Source of the DNA: Oceanidesulfovibrio indonesiensis
GTDB lineage: Bacteria; Desulfobacterota; Desulfovibrionia; Desulfovibrionales; Desulfovibrionaceae
DNA: 64,000 nucleotides
Assembly: GCF_007625075.1 (NCBI RefSeq)
Contig: NZ_QMIE01000005.1
Location: forward strand, 124,001-188,000
Direction of reading: 5' to 3'
Position numbers and translations under genes: made by a program. Below, in pieces: positions 12,615 through 21,741 of this stretch (positions are counted from its first letter, which is position 1; each line of letters starts with the position of its first letter). The notes beneath the pieces were generated by a model. That model was not told the origin of the DNA. It saw nothing but the letters and a program-made list of their open reading frames with translations, and did not search any database.

Positions 12615-12833
12615 GCTTGGCATTCGGTTCGAGCGCGGCATTATCTGGACGGCGCCTGAATGACTGCGCGCAGAGTGCATGCTGACGGAGACCCCCACAG
12701 CTTGTATCGGTCCGTCGCTCATTGGCAAGCGTCGACCGGTGCCATCTGAATGGTTCGATTCGCTTCGCGCGCGAAAAGACACCGTGTCGCGAAGCACAAA
12801 GACAACTGACGAAACACAAAAGGAGAGTTCCGT

Positions 12834-13142
12834 ATGGCTACCCGTCAAGCGATGAATCAACCCTTTGCACAGTATCAGTCGGTCTGGAAGGAGTTCCTGG
12901 AAGGCATGGAGAAATCGCTGAACCAGGCGGAAAAGGAGATCGAAGAGGCTGCGAACATGCAGGATATCTGCACGGACGAATGGTGCGCGGCCACGGAGCA
13001 TTATCTCGACGACATCGCTAACGCGGTCTTCTCCATCAGCGAACCACGTTACAACGAGGACCCGGAGCTGGAAAAGAAGCTGAAAAGCCTGAAAAAGCGG
13101 GTGCATGAACTGTACAGCAAGTACAAGAGCACCGCAGGCTAG
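12834..13142 (+). CDS. small helical protein of unknown function
   Basis: This protein has 102 residues, highly charged and predicted helical, with three cysteines or near-cysteine positions around NMQDICTDEWCAATEH. The ATG at 12834 follows AAAGGAGA. There is no signal peptide or membrane segment. I do not recognise the family. A strong intrinsic terminator follows at 13170, so it is probably a single-gene transcript. Its size and setting resemble the coiled-coil gene at 8712, but the sequences are unrelated by eye. Confidence 0.75.
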   Translation: MATRQAMNQPFAQYQSVWKEFLEGMEKSLNQAEKEIEEAANMQDICTDEWCAATEHYLDDIANAVFSISEPRYNEDPELEKKLKSLKKRVHELYSKYKSTAG

Positions 13143-13169
13143 CATTTATCTGGCGTGGCAATCCATGGG

Positions 13170-13205
13170 GCCGGAAGCGCTTTTCCCGAGCGTTTCCGGC
13201 TTTTT
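13170..13205 (+). terminator. intrinsic terminator
   Basis: GCCGGAAGCGC pairs with GCGTTTCCGGC (one mismatch) and is followed by TTTTT. It ends the transcript of the small helical protein and insulates the TetR gene. Confidence 0.85.
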
Positions 13206-13275
13206 CCGTTTGTGAAGCGCCTTCAGCCATGCCCGCGCTGGTACGCGCGTTTCGATGCGGGAGGGGGGAATACTA

Positions 13276-13322
13276 TTGACAAAAAATGCTCAAGCGAAGA
13301 ATGTTGAATGAACAGTCATTCA
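13276..13322 (+). promoter_or_regulatory. promoter element and TetR-type palindromic operator
   Basis: A perfect -35 hexamer TTGACA lies at 13276-13281. Downstream, TGAATGA (13305-13311) and TCATTCA (13316-13322) form a perfect 7-base inverted repeat with a 4-base centre, overlapping the expected -10/start region and ending just before the ribosome site of the TetR gene. Both the size and position fit an autoregulatory TetR operator. Confidence 0.65.
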
Positions 13323-13336
13323 AGGAGATGCGCCCG

Positions 13337-13939
13337 ATGGGCAAGGTGGAAGCAATTCTCGATGCCGCGACATCGCTCTTCGCCAAGAAAGGATTCGATC
13401 AGACGACCGTGTCCGAAATCGCCGGCAAGGCCGGCGTGGCCAATGGCACGATCATCTATCACTTCAAGAGCAAAGAGAACCTGCTTTACGTAATGTCCTG
13501 GTTCACGCTGAACTCCTTGCACAAACGCACCCGCATGGAGGTCGCCGGCGCGTCCAGCGGCCTGGAGGGAGTGGACCTCTATGTCCGCGCATTTTATGGC
13601 TATCTCGGGGAGCAGCCCGATCAACTCCTGATTTATCTGCAGAACTCCGCCGTCAGCGCGCGGCATGCCGACCCGCTCCTGCTCAGCAATCTCCAGGCCC
13701 TGCGAACCCGCTACCTGGAGATGCTTACGGAACTCGTGCGCGAAGGCCTGGATGACGGCAGCATCGCGCCTTTCGAAACAGGCGGCCCAGAGGACGTCGC
13801 TCTCGGCATACAGGCGTCGTTGTTCGGCGCGGCATGGATGGTGCTCTGTCACCACCAGGAGTTGAAACCGCTGCTCAGGGAGTCTCTCGCCGCGGCGTAC
13901 ATGCGCCTTGCGGCGGAAGTCCGGGGGGCGGCTACATGA
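13337..13939 (+). CDS. TetR/AcrR family transcriptional regulator
   Basis: This protein has about 200 residues. The N-terminal helix-turn-helix is typical of TetR (ILDAATSLFAKKGFDQTTV then IAGKAGVANGTIIYHFKSKE). The C-terminal ligand-binding domain resembles the fatty-acid/multidrug type regulators (TetR_C). I favour the ATG at 13337 because AAGGAG lies 9 bases upstream; an ATG at 13328 touches that site and one at 13301 precedes the operator. The gene likely represses itself through the palindrome at 13305-13322. No obvious target operon is adjacent: the next gene is an MCP behind a repeat-filled spacer. Confidence 0.88.
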   Translation: MGKVEAILDAATSLFAKKGFDQTTVSEIAGKAGVANGTIIYHFKSKENLLYVMSWFTLNSLHKRTRMEVAGASSGLEGVDLYVRAFYGYLGEQPDQLLIYLQNSAVSARHADPLLLSNLQALRTRYLEMLTELVREGLDDGSIAPFETGGPEDVALGIQASLFGAAWMVLCHHQELKPLLRESLAAAYMRLAAEVRGAAT

Positions 13940-13956
13940 CATTGCCTGGGGCGCCA

Positions 13957-14083
13957 ATATTACTAGGAGCAAGAAATTTAAAACTTCTTGCTCCCGCGGC
14001 GTCACCGCGTGGCCCCGCCTGGAGCGTGGCCATCCTCATAACTGGGGCGCGAAAATGCAAGAATTTTCTGCTCCCAGTAATAT
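13957..14083. repeat. composite inverted hairpin repeat (REP/BIME-like), two units
   Basis: Unit A forms a perfect 10-base stem, GGAGCAAGAA (13966-13975) with TTCTTGCTCC (13985-13994). Unit B has ACTGGG/CCCAGT ends (14041-14078) and an inner GAAAAT/ATTTTC stem. The outer ends are also inverted copies: ATATTACTAGGAGCA at the left and TGCTCCCAGTAATAT at the right. The same core recurs at 40299-40344. It is non-coding and lies between the TetR and MCP genes. Confidence 0.7.
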
Positions 14084-14144
14084 GTTTGCTCCGCATTCCG
14101 GCGGCGTCAGCCGTGTCGCCACGCCGGAGACATGACCATACATT

Positions 14145-14187
14145 CAACCGGGAGCGAAAATGCGAGAGTGTCCTGTTCCCGGTGGTA
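14145..14187. repeat. third, diverged hairpin unit of the same type
   Basis: ACCGGGA and TCCCGGT form the stem ends, with an inner part that shares the words GGGAGCGAAAATGC and TCCTG with the neighbouring hairpins. It sits about 60 bases upstream of the MCP start and could influence its leader or be a degenerate repeat copy. Confidence 0.5.
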
Positions 14188-14246
14188 TCTGACGGCAGGG
14201 AACTCGGAAACGGCTCGCATACTTTCAGAAATTGTAGGGGGCGATT

Positions 14247-16292
14247 GTGAAGAATCTGAAGCTGGGAGTAAAACTCATCGGTGGGTTTATCCTCACCGCG
14301 CTCATTGCGCTGCTGGTCGGACTCGTCGGAATTTATGAAATGAACAACATAACAGTGCACATGGAAGAAATCGGCGAGCAGAACCTGCCGTCCGTCGCCA
14401 GCCTCAAAACGGTTCAGTCCAGTGTCCGCCGGCTGGAAGGGTCCATGCGCACTCTGATGAGCCCGTACATCGACAGCGAGACGCGCAGCAGTCAGTACGA
14501 GAGCGTGAAGCAGGCCCGGGAGGAATATGGCGGGGCGTTCGAAGTCTACGAACCCATGCCGAAAACATCCGAAGAAGCGCAGGAGTGGAACAGTTTCAAA
14601 AATTCCATCCAGGGCGCTGCCGACGCCAACAACCGGGCGATCGATCTGTCCAGGCAGCTCCAGCAACTCGATATCCTCAATCCTGATCGCTACCTCACGA
14701 ATGTCCAGATATTCCGCGGCGACCACTACAGCCTGGCCACGAACGTCGCCAAGCTCCTGCTCATGAACGAGAGTTTCGAGGGTGGGACCGACCCCACGGC
14801 CTGCCGGTTCGGCCAGTGGATGGGCTCCTACAGCACCACGAATCCGGAGATCGCCAGAGTCATTCAGCAGATGAAGGAGCCTCACGACCATTTCCACGAA
14901 ACGGTGGAGCGCATCAAGCGCGCCCAAACGCTGGGCGCGACCGAAGAAGCGCAACGGCTTTTCGTTCGGGAGATGATCCCCAGCGCAGAAGCCGTGTTCG
15001 GGTACTTCGAGACCTTGCGGGCCGAGGCTGATAAGTCCCGGCAGGTTTTTGACGACATGTCGGGGCTGCTCCTCGGTGAGTCGCAGCAGAAAACCAACGA
15101 AGCTGTCAGAAGCATAGAAAATCTTGTCGCGATGAATGAACAAGAAGCTGCAGATGCCGTGCAGGCAGCCCAGGCGGAGAGCGCCCAGGGTATGGTGATG
15201 ACCTCAGCCGGCATCGGGCTCGGCGTCGTCATCGCGCTCGCGCTGGGCATAATACTCACGCGTTCCATCACCAGGCCCATAGGAAAGGGGGTCACTTTTG
15301 CCGAGGCCATGGCCGAGGGCGACTTCACCCGCGAGCTGGACATCAACCAGAAGGACGAGGTGGGCGTGCTCGCCGCCGCGCTCAACAACATGGTGTTCCG
15401 CCTTCGGGAGATCGTGGCCGAGGTCCAGTCCGCGTCGGACAACGTCGCATCCGGCAGCGAGGAGCTCTCGGCTTCCTCGGAGAACCTTTCCCAGGGCGCC
15501 ACGGAACAGGCTGCCAGCGTGGAGGAGGTCTCCTCCTCCATGGAGCAGATGACCGCCAACATTCGCCAGAACGCCGAAAATGCAAAGCAGACCGAGGAGA
15601 TCGCCACCCGCGCCTCCAACGACGCCCAGGAAGGCGGCGCCGCGGTGAACCAGGCCGTGGAGGCGATGAAGAACATTGCCGAGAAAATTTCCATCATCGA
15701 GGAGATCGCCCGGCAGACCAACCTCCTGGCGCTGAACGCGGCCATTGAGGCGGCCCGGGCAGGCGAGCACGGCAAGGGTTTTGCCGTGGTCGCGGCCGAG
15801 GTGCGCAAACTCGCGGAACGCAGCGGCGCAGCGGCCCAGGAGATCAGCGAGCTCTCCACCAACACCGTGGGCGTGGCGGAACGCGCGGGCAAGATGTTCG
15901 CCGAACTCGTCCCCGAAATCCAGCGGAACGCCCAGCTCGTGCAGGAGATCGCCGCGGCTTCGGCAGAGCAGGACGCCGGCGCCGAGCAGATCAACAAGGC
16001 AGTCCAGCAACTCGATCAGGTGGTTCAGCAGAACGCTTCGGCAGCCGAGGAAATGGCCTCCACATCCGAAGAACTCTCCAGCCAGGCCGAGCAGCTGCAA
16101 AGCGCCATGGCCTTCTTCCGCGTAAACGGGGCCGGATCCCGCACCCGGGGCGCAACGAAGCGGACCGTGCAAGCGGCGCCTTCCCAGTCCCGCGGAAAGG
16201 CGGCCGAGCCCAAGCAGGTGACGGGCGCCAGGTCGGGATATGCTCTGGATATGTCCGAGGAAGACGACGACAATGATTTCGAGCGCTACTAA
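14247..16292 (+). CDS. methyl-accepting chemotaxis protein with periplasmic CZB-like sensor
   Basis: This 681-residue chemoreceptor starts at GTG with GGGGG upstream. TM1 spans about residues 8-30 and TM2 about 315-338, enclosing a periplasmic domain. HAMP follows ([20 protein letters not shown]), then a signalling domain with the hairpin tip [20 protein letters not shown]. The periplasmic part contains His160 in [11 protein letters not shown], Cys186 in CRFGQW, and His213/His217 in EPHDHFHE, which reproduces the zinc-ligand pattern (H-C-H-H) of the CZB domain normally found in the cytoplasm. The C-terminus has no obvious CheR pentapeptide. It is followed 12 bases later by cheW. Confidence 0.93.
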   Translation: MKNLKLGVKLIGGFILTALIALLVGLVGIYEMNNITVHMEEIGEQNLPSVASLKTVQSSVRRLEGSMRTLMSPYIDSETRSSQYESVKQAREEYGGAFEVYEPMPKTSEEAQEWNSFKNSIQGAADANNRAIDLSRQLQQLDILNPDRYLTNVQIFRGDHYSLATNVAKLLLMNESFEGGTDPTACRFGQWMGSYSTTNPEIARVIQQMKEPHDHFHETVERIKRAQTLGATEEAQRLFVREMIPSAEAVFGYFETLRAEADKSRQVFDDMSGLLLGESQQKTNEAVRSIENLVAMNEQEAADAVQAAQAESAQGMVMTSAGIGLGVVIALALGIILTRSITRPIGKGVTFAEAMAEGDFTRELDINQKDEVGVLAAALNNMVFRLREIVAEVQSASDNVASGSEELSASSENLSQGATEQAASVEEVSSSMEQMTANIRQNAENAKQTEEIATRASNDAQEGGAAVNQAVEAMKNIAEKISIIEEIARQTNLLALNAAIEAARAGEHGKGFAVVAAEVRKLAERSGAAAQEISELSTNTVGVAERAGKMFAELVPEIQRNAQLVQEIAAASAEQDAGAEQINKAVQQLDQVVQQNASAAEEMASTSEELSSQAEQLQSAMAFFRVNGAGSRTRGATKRTVQAAPSQSRGKAAEPKQVTGARSGYALDMSEEDDDNDFERY

Positions 16293-16304
16293 CGAGGTGC
16301 GCCC

Positions 16305-16823
16305 ATGGCAATCAATCTGACCAGCCAGTATCTGACCTTTACGCTGGATGAGAGCCTTTTCGCTCTGCCTATCGACAAGGTCCGCGAAGTGCTCGAACTC
16401 TCGCGCATCACGCGCATTCCACGGATGCCGGGATTTCTTCGGGGGGTCATCAATGTGCGCGGACACGCGGTGCCCGTGGCGGACATGCGGCGCAAGTTCG
16501 AACTCCCCGAGTCCGGCGACACCGTGGATACCTGCATCATCATTGTGGACGTGAGCGTGGAAGGCGAGAAAACCACCATCGGCGCCCTGGTGGACGCCGT
16601 GGACGAGGTGGCGGAACTTCCTGCGGACGCAGTGGAGCCGCCGCCCCGCATGGGACTCGCTGTGGATGCAGCGTTCATCAGCGGCATGGCGCGCCGCAAG
16701 GACAACTTCGTGATGATTCTCGATGTGGACAAGATATTCTCCGGCGAAGAGGTGGCCGCCATGAGCGGGGCCGGCAACGTTTCGCACGAGACCGAACATG
16801 AAACAGAGGAGGCCGTGGTATGA
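16305..16823 (+). CDS. cheW: chemotaxis coupling protein CheW
   Basis: This 172-residue protein couples receptors to the CheA kinase. The family pattern is clear: YLTFTLDESLFALPIDKVRE at the start, then IPRMPGFLRGVINVRGHAVP and VDAVDEVAELP. It has a 25-residue acidic tail (ETEHETEEAVV). It lies 12 bases after the MCP and overlaps the following gene by four bases (ATGA). The pairing suggests a dedicated receptor-coupler set; no cheA, cheR or cheB is in the window. Confidence 0.94.
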   Translation: MAINLTSQYLTFTLDESLFALPIDKVREVLELSRITRIPRMPGFLRGVINVRGHAVPVADMRRKFELPESGDTVDTCIIIVDVSVEGEKTTIGALVDAVDEVAELPADAVEPPPRMGLAVDAAFISGMARRKDNFVMILDVDKIFSGEEVAAMSGAGNVSHETEHETEEAVV

Positions 16824-17185
16824 AGAGCATCTCCATACGGCGCGCCCTGCTGACTATGGCCGTGGTGTGTTGCTTCCTTCTGTTGGCAGGAGGCGCATGG
16901 GCGCAGGACAATCTGCTCCCGCTGTGCCCGGGCGGCTCAGTGATGAGCAACTCCTCTCTGCCCAACGGCGCGGCCCAGATGGTGCAGTGCCCCGGTTCCG
17001 TGCAGGACGTGTACGCCCATTATCGAGCAGCCATGCAGCGCGCCGGCTACGATCTCGTGGTCGAAGCAATAGAGCCGGACCGCGGCGGCCTCGCCGGCAC
17101 GGCGGAGGACGGCGGCCGGATGTCCGTGACCATTTCCGTCGAGGGCGGAAAAACCGAGGTGGTCATAGACCGGACGAATCCCTGA
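16820..17185 (+). CDS. small secreted protein of unknown function
   Basis: This protein has 121 residues with a Sec signal peptide (hydrophobic ALLTMAVVCCFLLLAGGAWA, cleavage after AWA). The mature part has about 93 residues and two cysteines (LCPGGS and VQCPGS), which could form a disulfide in the periplasm. It overlaps the cheW stop by four bases and is probably translated with it, so it may serve the periplasmic sensor domain of the MCP; that is inference. I recognise no family. An intrinsic terminator follows at 17221. Confidence 0.8.
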   Translation: MKSISIRRALLTMAVVCCFLLLAGGAWAQDNLLPLCPGGSVMSNSSLPNGAAQMVQCPGSVQDVYAHYRAAMQRAGYDLVVEAIEPDRGGLAGTAEDGGRMSVTISVEGGKTEVVIDRTNP

Positions 17186-17220
17186 CATGAATCCGTGAAC
17201 TATCCTGGTCGAACCTGTGG

Positions 17221-17254
17221 AGGCGGCGCTTTTCCGGCGTCGCCTTCTTTTTTT
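17221..17254 (+). terminator. intrinsic terminator of the MCP-cheW operon
   Basis: AGGCGGCGC and GCGTCGCCT form a stem with one mismatch, followed by TTCTTTTTTT. It separates the chemotaxis operon from the second trehalose operon. Confidence 0.88.
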
Positions 17255-17313
17255 GGAGGACCCGGCCCGTTCGTCGCGCGCATGGCAAAGAAATGTCGAT
17301 TTCGACAGCGGCC

Positions 17314-17343
17314 TTGTAAGCGCTTTGCCGGCTGTGGTATAAA
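17314..17343 (+). promoter_or_regulatory. candidate promoter of treZ-GH57-treY
   Basis: TTGTAA (17314-17319) and TATAAA (17338-17343) are spaced by 18 bases, just after the chemotaxis terminator and 80-125 bases upstream of the possible treZ starts. The match is good at -10 and moderate at -35. Confidence 0.45.
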
Positions 17344-17467
17344 GCGCAGTACGTGCGGACGAGCGACTCGGGTGTCGTTCGGTGTGCATGTCGATGTAAA
17401 CACGTCAGTATCCGGACGCTCCATGCTCTCGGGCTGCGCCGGAGCTGTCCAGCTGGACAAAAGCGTT

Positions 17468-19282
17468 ATGCAAATCGGACCACATCAAGCCGGCGCCGGC
17501 CAGTGGCGGTTCTCGCTCTGGGCGCCGCGAGCACGATCAGTGGACCTGCTGCTCGGTGATTCTCCGGGCGTCCTCGACGTGGTTGTGCCCATGGAAGCGG
17601 CAGGCCAGGGCTACTGGCGGGCGGAGACGAACCACGCCAGGCCGGGAAGGCGCTATCGCTTTCGGCTCACGTATCCGGACGGATCGAGCGTGGAACGTGC
17701 CGACCCGGCTTCGCATCTGCAACTCGAAGACGTGCACGGCCCGTCCGTTGTGGTGGACCACGGCGCCTACGCATGGAGGCACGACCACTTCGCGCCGCCG
17801 CTCCTTGAAGAAACCATAATCTACGAACTGCACGTGGGAACCTTCACCCCGGACGGCACGTTCGACGCCGCGGCCAAGCGGCTGGACCACCTCGTGGAAC
17901 TCGGAATCACCGCCGTGGAGTTGATGCCGGTGGCGCAGTACCCCGGATCGCGCAACTGGGGCTACGACGGCGTCTACCCCTTTGCCGTGCATACGGCGTA
18001 CGGCGGGCCGGATGGGCTCAAGCAGTTCGTGGACGCCTGCCACGGCCGCGGTATCGCGGTGATTCTGGACGTGGTCTACAACCACCTGGGACCGGAAGGG
18101 AACTACCTGCGCGACTTCGGACCGTACTTCACCGCCGCGTACAAGACGCCGTGGGGCGAAGCCGTGAACTTCGATGGGCCCGGCTCCGACGGCGTACGCA
18201 ACTACTTCATTGAAAACGCTCTGCACTGGCTGGACCGTTACCGCATAGACGCCCTGCGGCTGGACGCCACCCACGCCATATTCGACCGCAGGCCCACGCA
18301 CATCCTCGCCGACATCGCCGAGGCGGTGGAGTCCTTGGCGGCGCACCTCGGCAGGCGGCTGCTCGTGATTGCCGAGAGCGACCTGAACGACCCCCGTCTC
18401 GTCAGACCCCGGGCGGCCAACGGCCTGGGGATGGACGCGGTGTGGTGTGACGATTTCCACCATGCTGTGCACGCCTTGCTTACCGAGGAACACGACGGCT
18501 ACTATATGGATTACGGCTCTGCGCAGAACGTGGCCCGCGCAATTGAAAACGGATTCGTCTACACCGGGCAGTACTCTCCGTTTCGCGGGCATGGCCACGG
18601 AGCGCCGTGCCCGGATGTGGACCCCGCGCGCTTCATAACCTGCATCCAGAACCACGATCAGGTAGGCAACCGCATGCTGGGCGATCGACTCGCCAGCCTC
18701 CTGGACTTCGAATCCTGCAAATGCGCCGCGGCCATGCTGCTTTTGTCCCCGCAGACGCCGCTTTTGTTCATGGGCGAGGAATTTGCCGAGGACAATCCCT
18801 TTCTCTACTTCATCAGCCACCTGGACTCAGACCTCGTGGACGCGGTGCGCCAGGGCCGCAAGAAGGAATTCGCCCACTTCATGGGAGGCGGGGAACCGCC
18901 CGATCCTCAGGGCGAAGCCACCTTCACCAAAAGCAAGCTGGACTGGTCCATGATCGAATCCAGCCGCGGGGCTGCCATGTTCGCGTGGTACAAGGCGCTC
19001 ATCGCGCTGCGCCGTTCCCTGCCGAAAGCGGAGCCTGGCGAAACGCGCGCCTGTCTGCTCCGGTCAGGCGATATCCTGCGGCTCGAACGAGGGCAGGAGC
19101 TCACTGCGTTCTTCAATCTGAGCAACACGAAAACATATCAGGAATTATCGGCGCACATGCCCTCTGGTCAATGGAGGACGACCCTTGATTCCGCAGACCG
19201 GCGTTTTGCCGGTGGGGGTAGTGACTCTTCCGGCCTGGGGTCCAGGGGCGTGCGCATATACACCAAGGAAACTTCCCGATGA
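17468..19282 (+). CDS. treZ: malto-oligosyltrehalose trehalohydrolase, copy 2
   Basis: This protein has 604 residues from the ATG at 17468; an ATG at 17423 would add 15. Neither has a strong ribosome site, and 17468 gives the usual TreZ start just before WRFSLWAPRA. The beta domain is followed by the GH13 barrel with LDVVYNHLGPEGNYL, the nucleophile Asp266 in ALRLDATHAIFD and the acid Glu303 in VIAESDLNDPRL. It releases trehalose from the maltooligosyl trehalose made by TreY, encoded two genes downstream. It overlaps the GH57 gene by four bases. It is clearly paralogous to treZ copy 1 (1-987), sharing long identical stretches. Confidence 0.94.
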   Translation: MQIGPHQAGAGQWRFSLWAPRARSVDLLLGDSPGVLDVVVPMEAAGQGYWRAETNHARPGRRYRFRLTYPDGSSVERADPASHLQLEDVHGPSVVVDHGAYAWRHDHFAPPLLEETIIYELHVGTFTPDGTFDAAAKRLDHLVELGITAVELMPVAQYPGSRNWGYDGVYPFAVHTAYGGPDGLKQFVDACHGRGIAVILDVVYNHLGPEGNYLRDFGPYFTAAYKTPWGEAVNFDGPGSDGVRNYFIENALHWLDRYRIDALRLDATHAIFDRRPTHILADIAEAVESLAAHLGRRLLVIAESDLNDPRLVRPRAANGLGMDAVWCDDFHHAVHALLTEEHDGYYMDYGSAQNVARAIENGFVYTGQYSPFRGHGHGAPCPDVDPARFITCIQNHDQVGNRMLGDRLASLLDFESCKCAAAMLLLSPQTPLLFMGEEFAEDNPFLYFISHLDSDLVDAVRQGRKKEFAHFMGGGEPPDPQGEATFTKSKLDWSMIESSRGAAMFAWYKALIALRRSLPKAEPGETRACLLRSGDILRLERGQELTAFFNLSNTKTYQELSAHMPSGQWRTTLDSADRRFAGGGSDSSGLGSRGVRIYTKETSR

Positions 19283-21741
19283 ACAGATATCTCTGCCTCC
19301 ATGGCCATTTCTATCAGCCGCCCCGCGAGAATCCGTGGCTCGAAGAGGTGGAACTCCAGGACTCCGCCAGCCCCTTCCACGACTGGAACCAGCGCATCAC
19401 GGCCGAATGCTACGGCCCCAACACCGGGGCCCGGATCATTGACGACGAAGGCCGCATCGCACGCATTGTGAACAACTACGCGCGGATGAGCTTCAACTTC
19501 GGCCCCACGCTGCTGTCCTGGATGGAGCGCCACAAGCCCGTGGTCTACGAAGCCATCATAGCCGCGGACCATGAAAGCCGGGATATCTTCGGCGGCCACG
19601 GCTCGGCCATCGCGCAGGTCTACAACCACATGATCATGCCCCTGGCAAACGAACGCGACCGCCGCACCCAGGTCTACTGGGGCGTGGAGGATTTCCGCCG
19701 CCGCTTCGGCCGGGACCCCGTGGGCATGTGGCTGCCGGAAACCGCCGTTGATCTGCGCACCTTGGATATCCTCCTCGACTACGGCATCAGGTTTACCGTT
19801 CTTGCGCCGCGGCAGGCGCATCGAGTTGCCGAACCGGATGGTTCCGAACCCACCAAGGGCGGCAAAAAAAAAGACGCCGCGAAAGAGCGGCACTGGATCG
19901 ACGTCTCCGGAGACCGCATCGACCCCACACGTCCCTACAAGATCAGTCTGCCGTCCGGTCGGGAAATGGCGCTGTTTTTCTACGACGGCCACATCTCCCA
20001 GGACCTCGCCTTCGGGGATCTGCTGGACTCGGGCGTGCGCTTCAAGGAACGGCTGCTCAACGTGTTCAGCGACGAGCGGGACTGGCCGCAACTCGTGCAC
20101 GTGGCCACGGACGGCGAAACATACGGACACCACCACAAGCACGGCGAGATGGCCCTGGCCTGGATGTTCGAGGATATCCTCAAAGACCACGAAGTCGCGC
20201 TCACCAACTATTCCCAATTTCTGGAGATGCACCCGCCTGAAGCCGAGGTGGAGATCTATGAAAATTCCTCCTGGAGCTGCGTGCACGGCGTGGAGCGCTG
20301 GCGCAGCGACTGCGGCTGCAATTCCGGCATGCATTTCGGCTGGAATCAGAAATGGCGCAAGCCCCTGCGCGAAGCCATGAACTGGCTGCGCGACAAAAGC
20401 GCAGACGTCTTTGACAAGCAGGGCCCCAAGTACCTGAACGATCCCTGGAAAGCCCGCGACGAGTACGTGAAGGTCGTGCTCGACCGCTCCTTCGAGAACG
20501 TGAACGCCTTCCTCTCCGAGCACGCCAAAAGCCCGCTGCCGCCGGAGCAGGTTGTCACCACCCTGAAGCTCTTGGAAATGCAGCGCTACGCGCAGCTCAT
20601 CTTCACGAGCTGCGCCTGGTTCTTCGACGAGGTCTCGGGCATCGAGACCGTGCAGGTCATGCAGTACGCCGCGCGCACCCTCCAGTTGCTCGGCGACCTC
20701 ACCGGCAAGAACTACGAGGACGAGTATCTGGAACTGCTTGGGAAAGCGCCAAGCAACGTTTATCCCTCCGCCAAGGACTCCTACCTGGAGAACGTCAAGC
20801 CGGCCCAGGTGGACCTGCTTCGCGCCGCCGCGCACTTCGCTATCTCGTCGTTCTTCGAGGAGTATCAGGAGTCTTTCGACTATGCGTGCTACTCCGTGAT
20901 CCACGAGTACTACAACCGGGTGCCGGCGGGCCGGCTCGGACTGGTTACCGGCAAGGCGCAGGTCACCTCCACGCTCACCCGCGAATCCGTTACAATCGCT
21001 TTCGCCGTACTGCACGCGGGCGACCACAACCTCAATTGCGGCGTGCGCTTCTACGAAGGCTCGGAAGCTTTCAACAAACTGGAGAAGGGGCTGCGCATTC
21101 CATTCGAGCGCGGGGACCTCACCGGCGCCATCCGCACCATGGACGAGCACTTCGGCAAGAACCTCTTCTCCGTATGGCACTTATTCAAAGACGAGCAGCG
21201 CCGCGTGGTGGACAAGGTGCTGGAGCCCGCCTACCAGCTGGCCGAAGCTGCCTACCGCCAGATATACGAAGGCAACCAGGCCATGCTGAATTTCCTGAGC
21301 TGGCTGCACATCCCCTCGCCGCGCCACTTCTTCGACGCTACGCAGTTCGTGGTCAACAACGATCTCAAGCAGATGTTCGAGCATGACGAGGTTGATCCTG
21401 AGCAGGTAAAGGCTTTGCTGGAGCAATGTGATCGCTGGAACCTGCCCCTTGATGAAAGCGTGGGGCACCATGCTTCAGAGTGGGTGAACCGTCGCATGGA
21501 CGAGTTCGCATTGACGCCGGATGACGTGGAATTGCTCGAGCACACCGTGGAGGTTCTGGAAAGGCTCGGGCCCATACCCATGGGCGCGCGCATATGGGAG
21601 GCGCAGAACATCTGCTACACCGAAGCCAGAGAGCTGATGGCCAACGGCAGAAGGCTGTTCGAGGCAAGCACCGACGACGGCACGCGCTGGGAACGCGCCT
21701 TTACCAGGCTGTGTGAACTGCTCAAGGTGAAGCCCAAATGA
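19279..21741 (+). CDS. GH57-family glycoside hydrolase (DUF3536 type)
   Basis: This 820-residue protein starts MNRYLCLHGHFYQPPRENPW, the GH57 beta-strand signature with its early histidine. The nucleophile is Glu154 in GMWLPETAVD and the acid Asp278 in VATDGETYGHHHKHGE. The C-terminal half is the helical DUF3536 region. GH57 enzymes act on alpha-glucans (amylase, amylopullulanase, branching or 4-alpha-glucanotransferase); the precise reaction of this subfamily is not settled. Its place between treZ and treY, with four-base overlaps on both sides, suggests it trims or debranches glucan for TreY. Confidence 0.9.
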   Translation: MNRYLCLHGHFYQPPRENPWLEEVELQDSASPFHDWNQRITAECYGPNTGARIIDDEGRIARIVNNYARMSFNFGPTLLSWMERHKPVVYEAIIAADHESRDIFGGHGSAIAQVYNHMIMPLANERDRRTQVYWGVEDFRRRFGRDPVGMWLPETAVDLRTLDILLDYGIRFTVLAPRQAHRVAEPDGSEPTKGGKKKDAAKERHWIDVSGDRIDPTRPYKISLPSGREMALFFYDGHISQDLAFGDLLDSGVRFKERLLNVFSDERDWPQLVHVATDGETYGHHHKHGEMALAWMFEDILKDHEVALTNYSQFLEMHPPEAEVEIYENSSWSCVHGVERWRSDCGCNSGMHFGWNQKWRKPLREAMNWLRDKSADVFDKQGPKYLNDPWKARDEYVKVVLDRSFENVNAFLSEHAKSPLPPEQVVTTLKLLEMQRYAQLIFTSCAWFFDEVSGIETVQVMQYAARTLQLLGDLTGKNYEDEYLELLGKAPSNVYPSAKDSYLENVKPAQVDLLRAAAHFAISSFFEEYQESFDYACYSVIHEYYNRVPAGRLGLVTGKAQVTSTLTRESVTIAFAVLHAGDHNLNCGVRFYEGSEAFNKLEKGLRIPFERGDLTGAIRTMDEHFGKNLFSVWHLFKDEQRRVVDKVLEPAYQLAEAAYRQIYEGNQAMLNFLSWLHIPSPRHFFDATQFVVNNDLKQMFEHDEVDPEQVKALLEQCDRWNLPLDESVGHHASEWVNRRMDEFALTPDDVELLEHTVEVLERLGPIPMGARIWEAQNICYTEARELMANGRRLFEASTDDGTRWERAFTRLCELLKVKPK

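Larger units (their letters stand above)
13940..14246. other. 307-base repeat-rich intergenic region
   Basis: The region between the TetR and MCP genes is mostly filled by the three hairpin units described separately. A short palindrome-like GGCGTCACCGCG and a GTGTCGCCACGCC stretch lie between them. I see no convincing promoter hexamers; the MCP promoter probably lies within 14190-14240. Confidence 0.5.

Noticed and set aside
19168-21180. Long minus-strand open frame (670 codons) opposite treZ/GH57
   Set aside because: Low-complexity Val/His/Gly-rich translation typical of antisense frames; the plus-strand GH57 gene is unambiguous.
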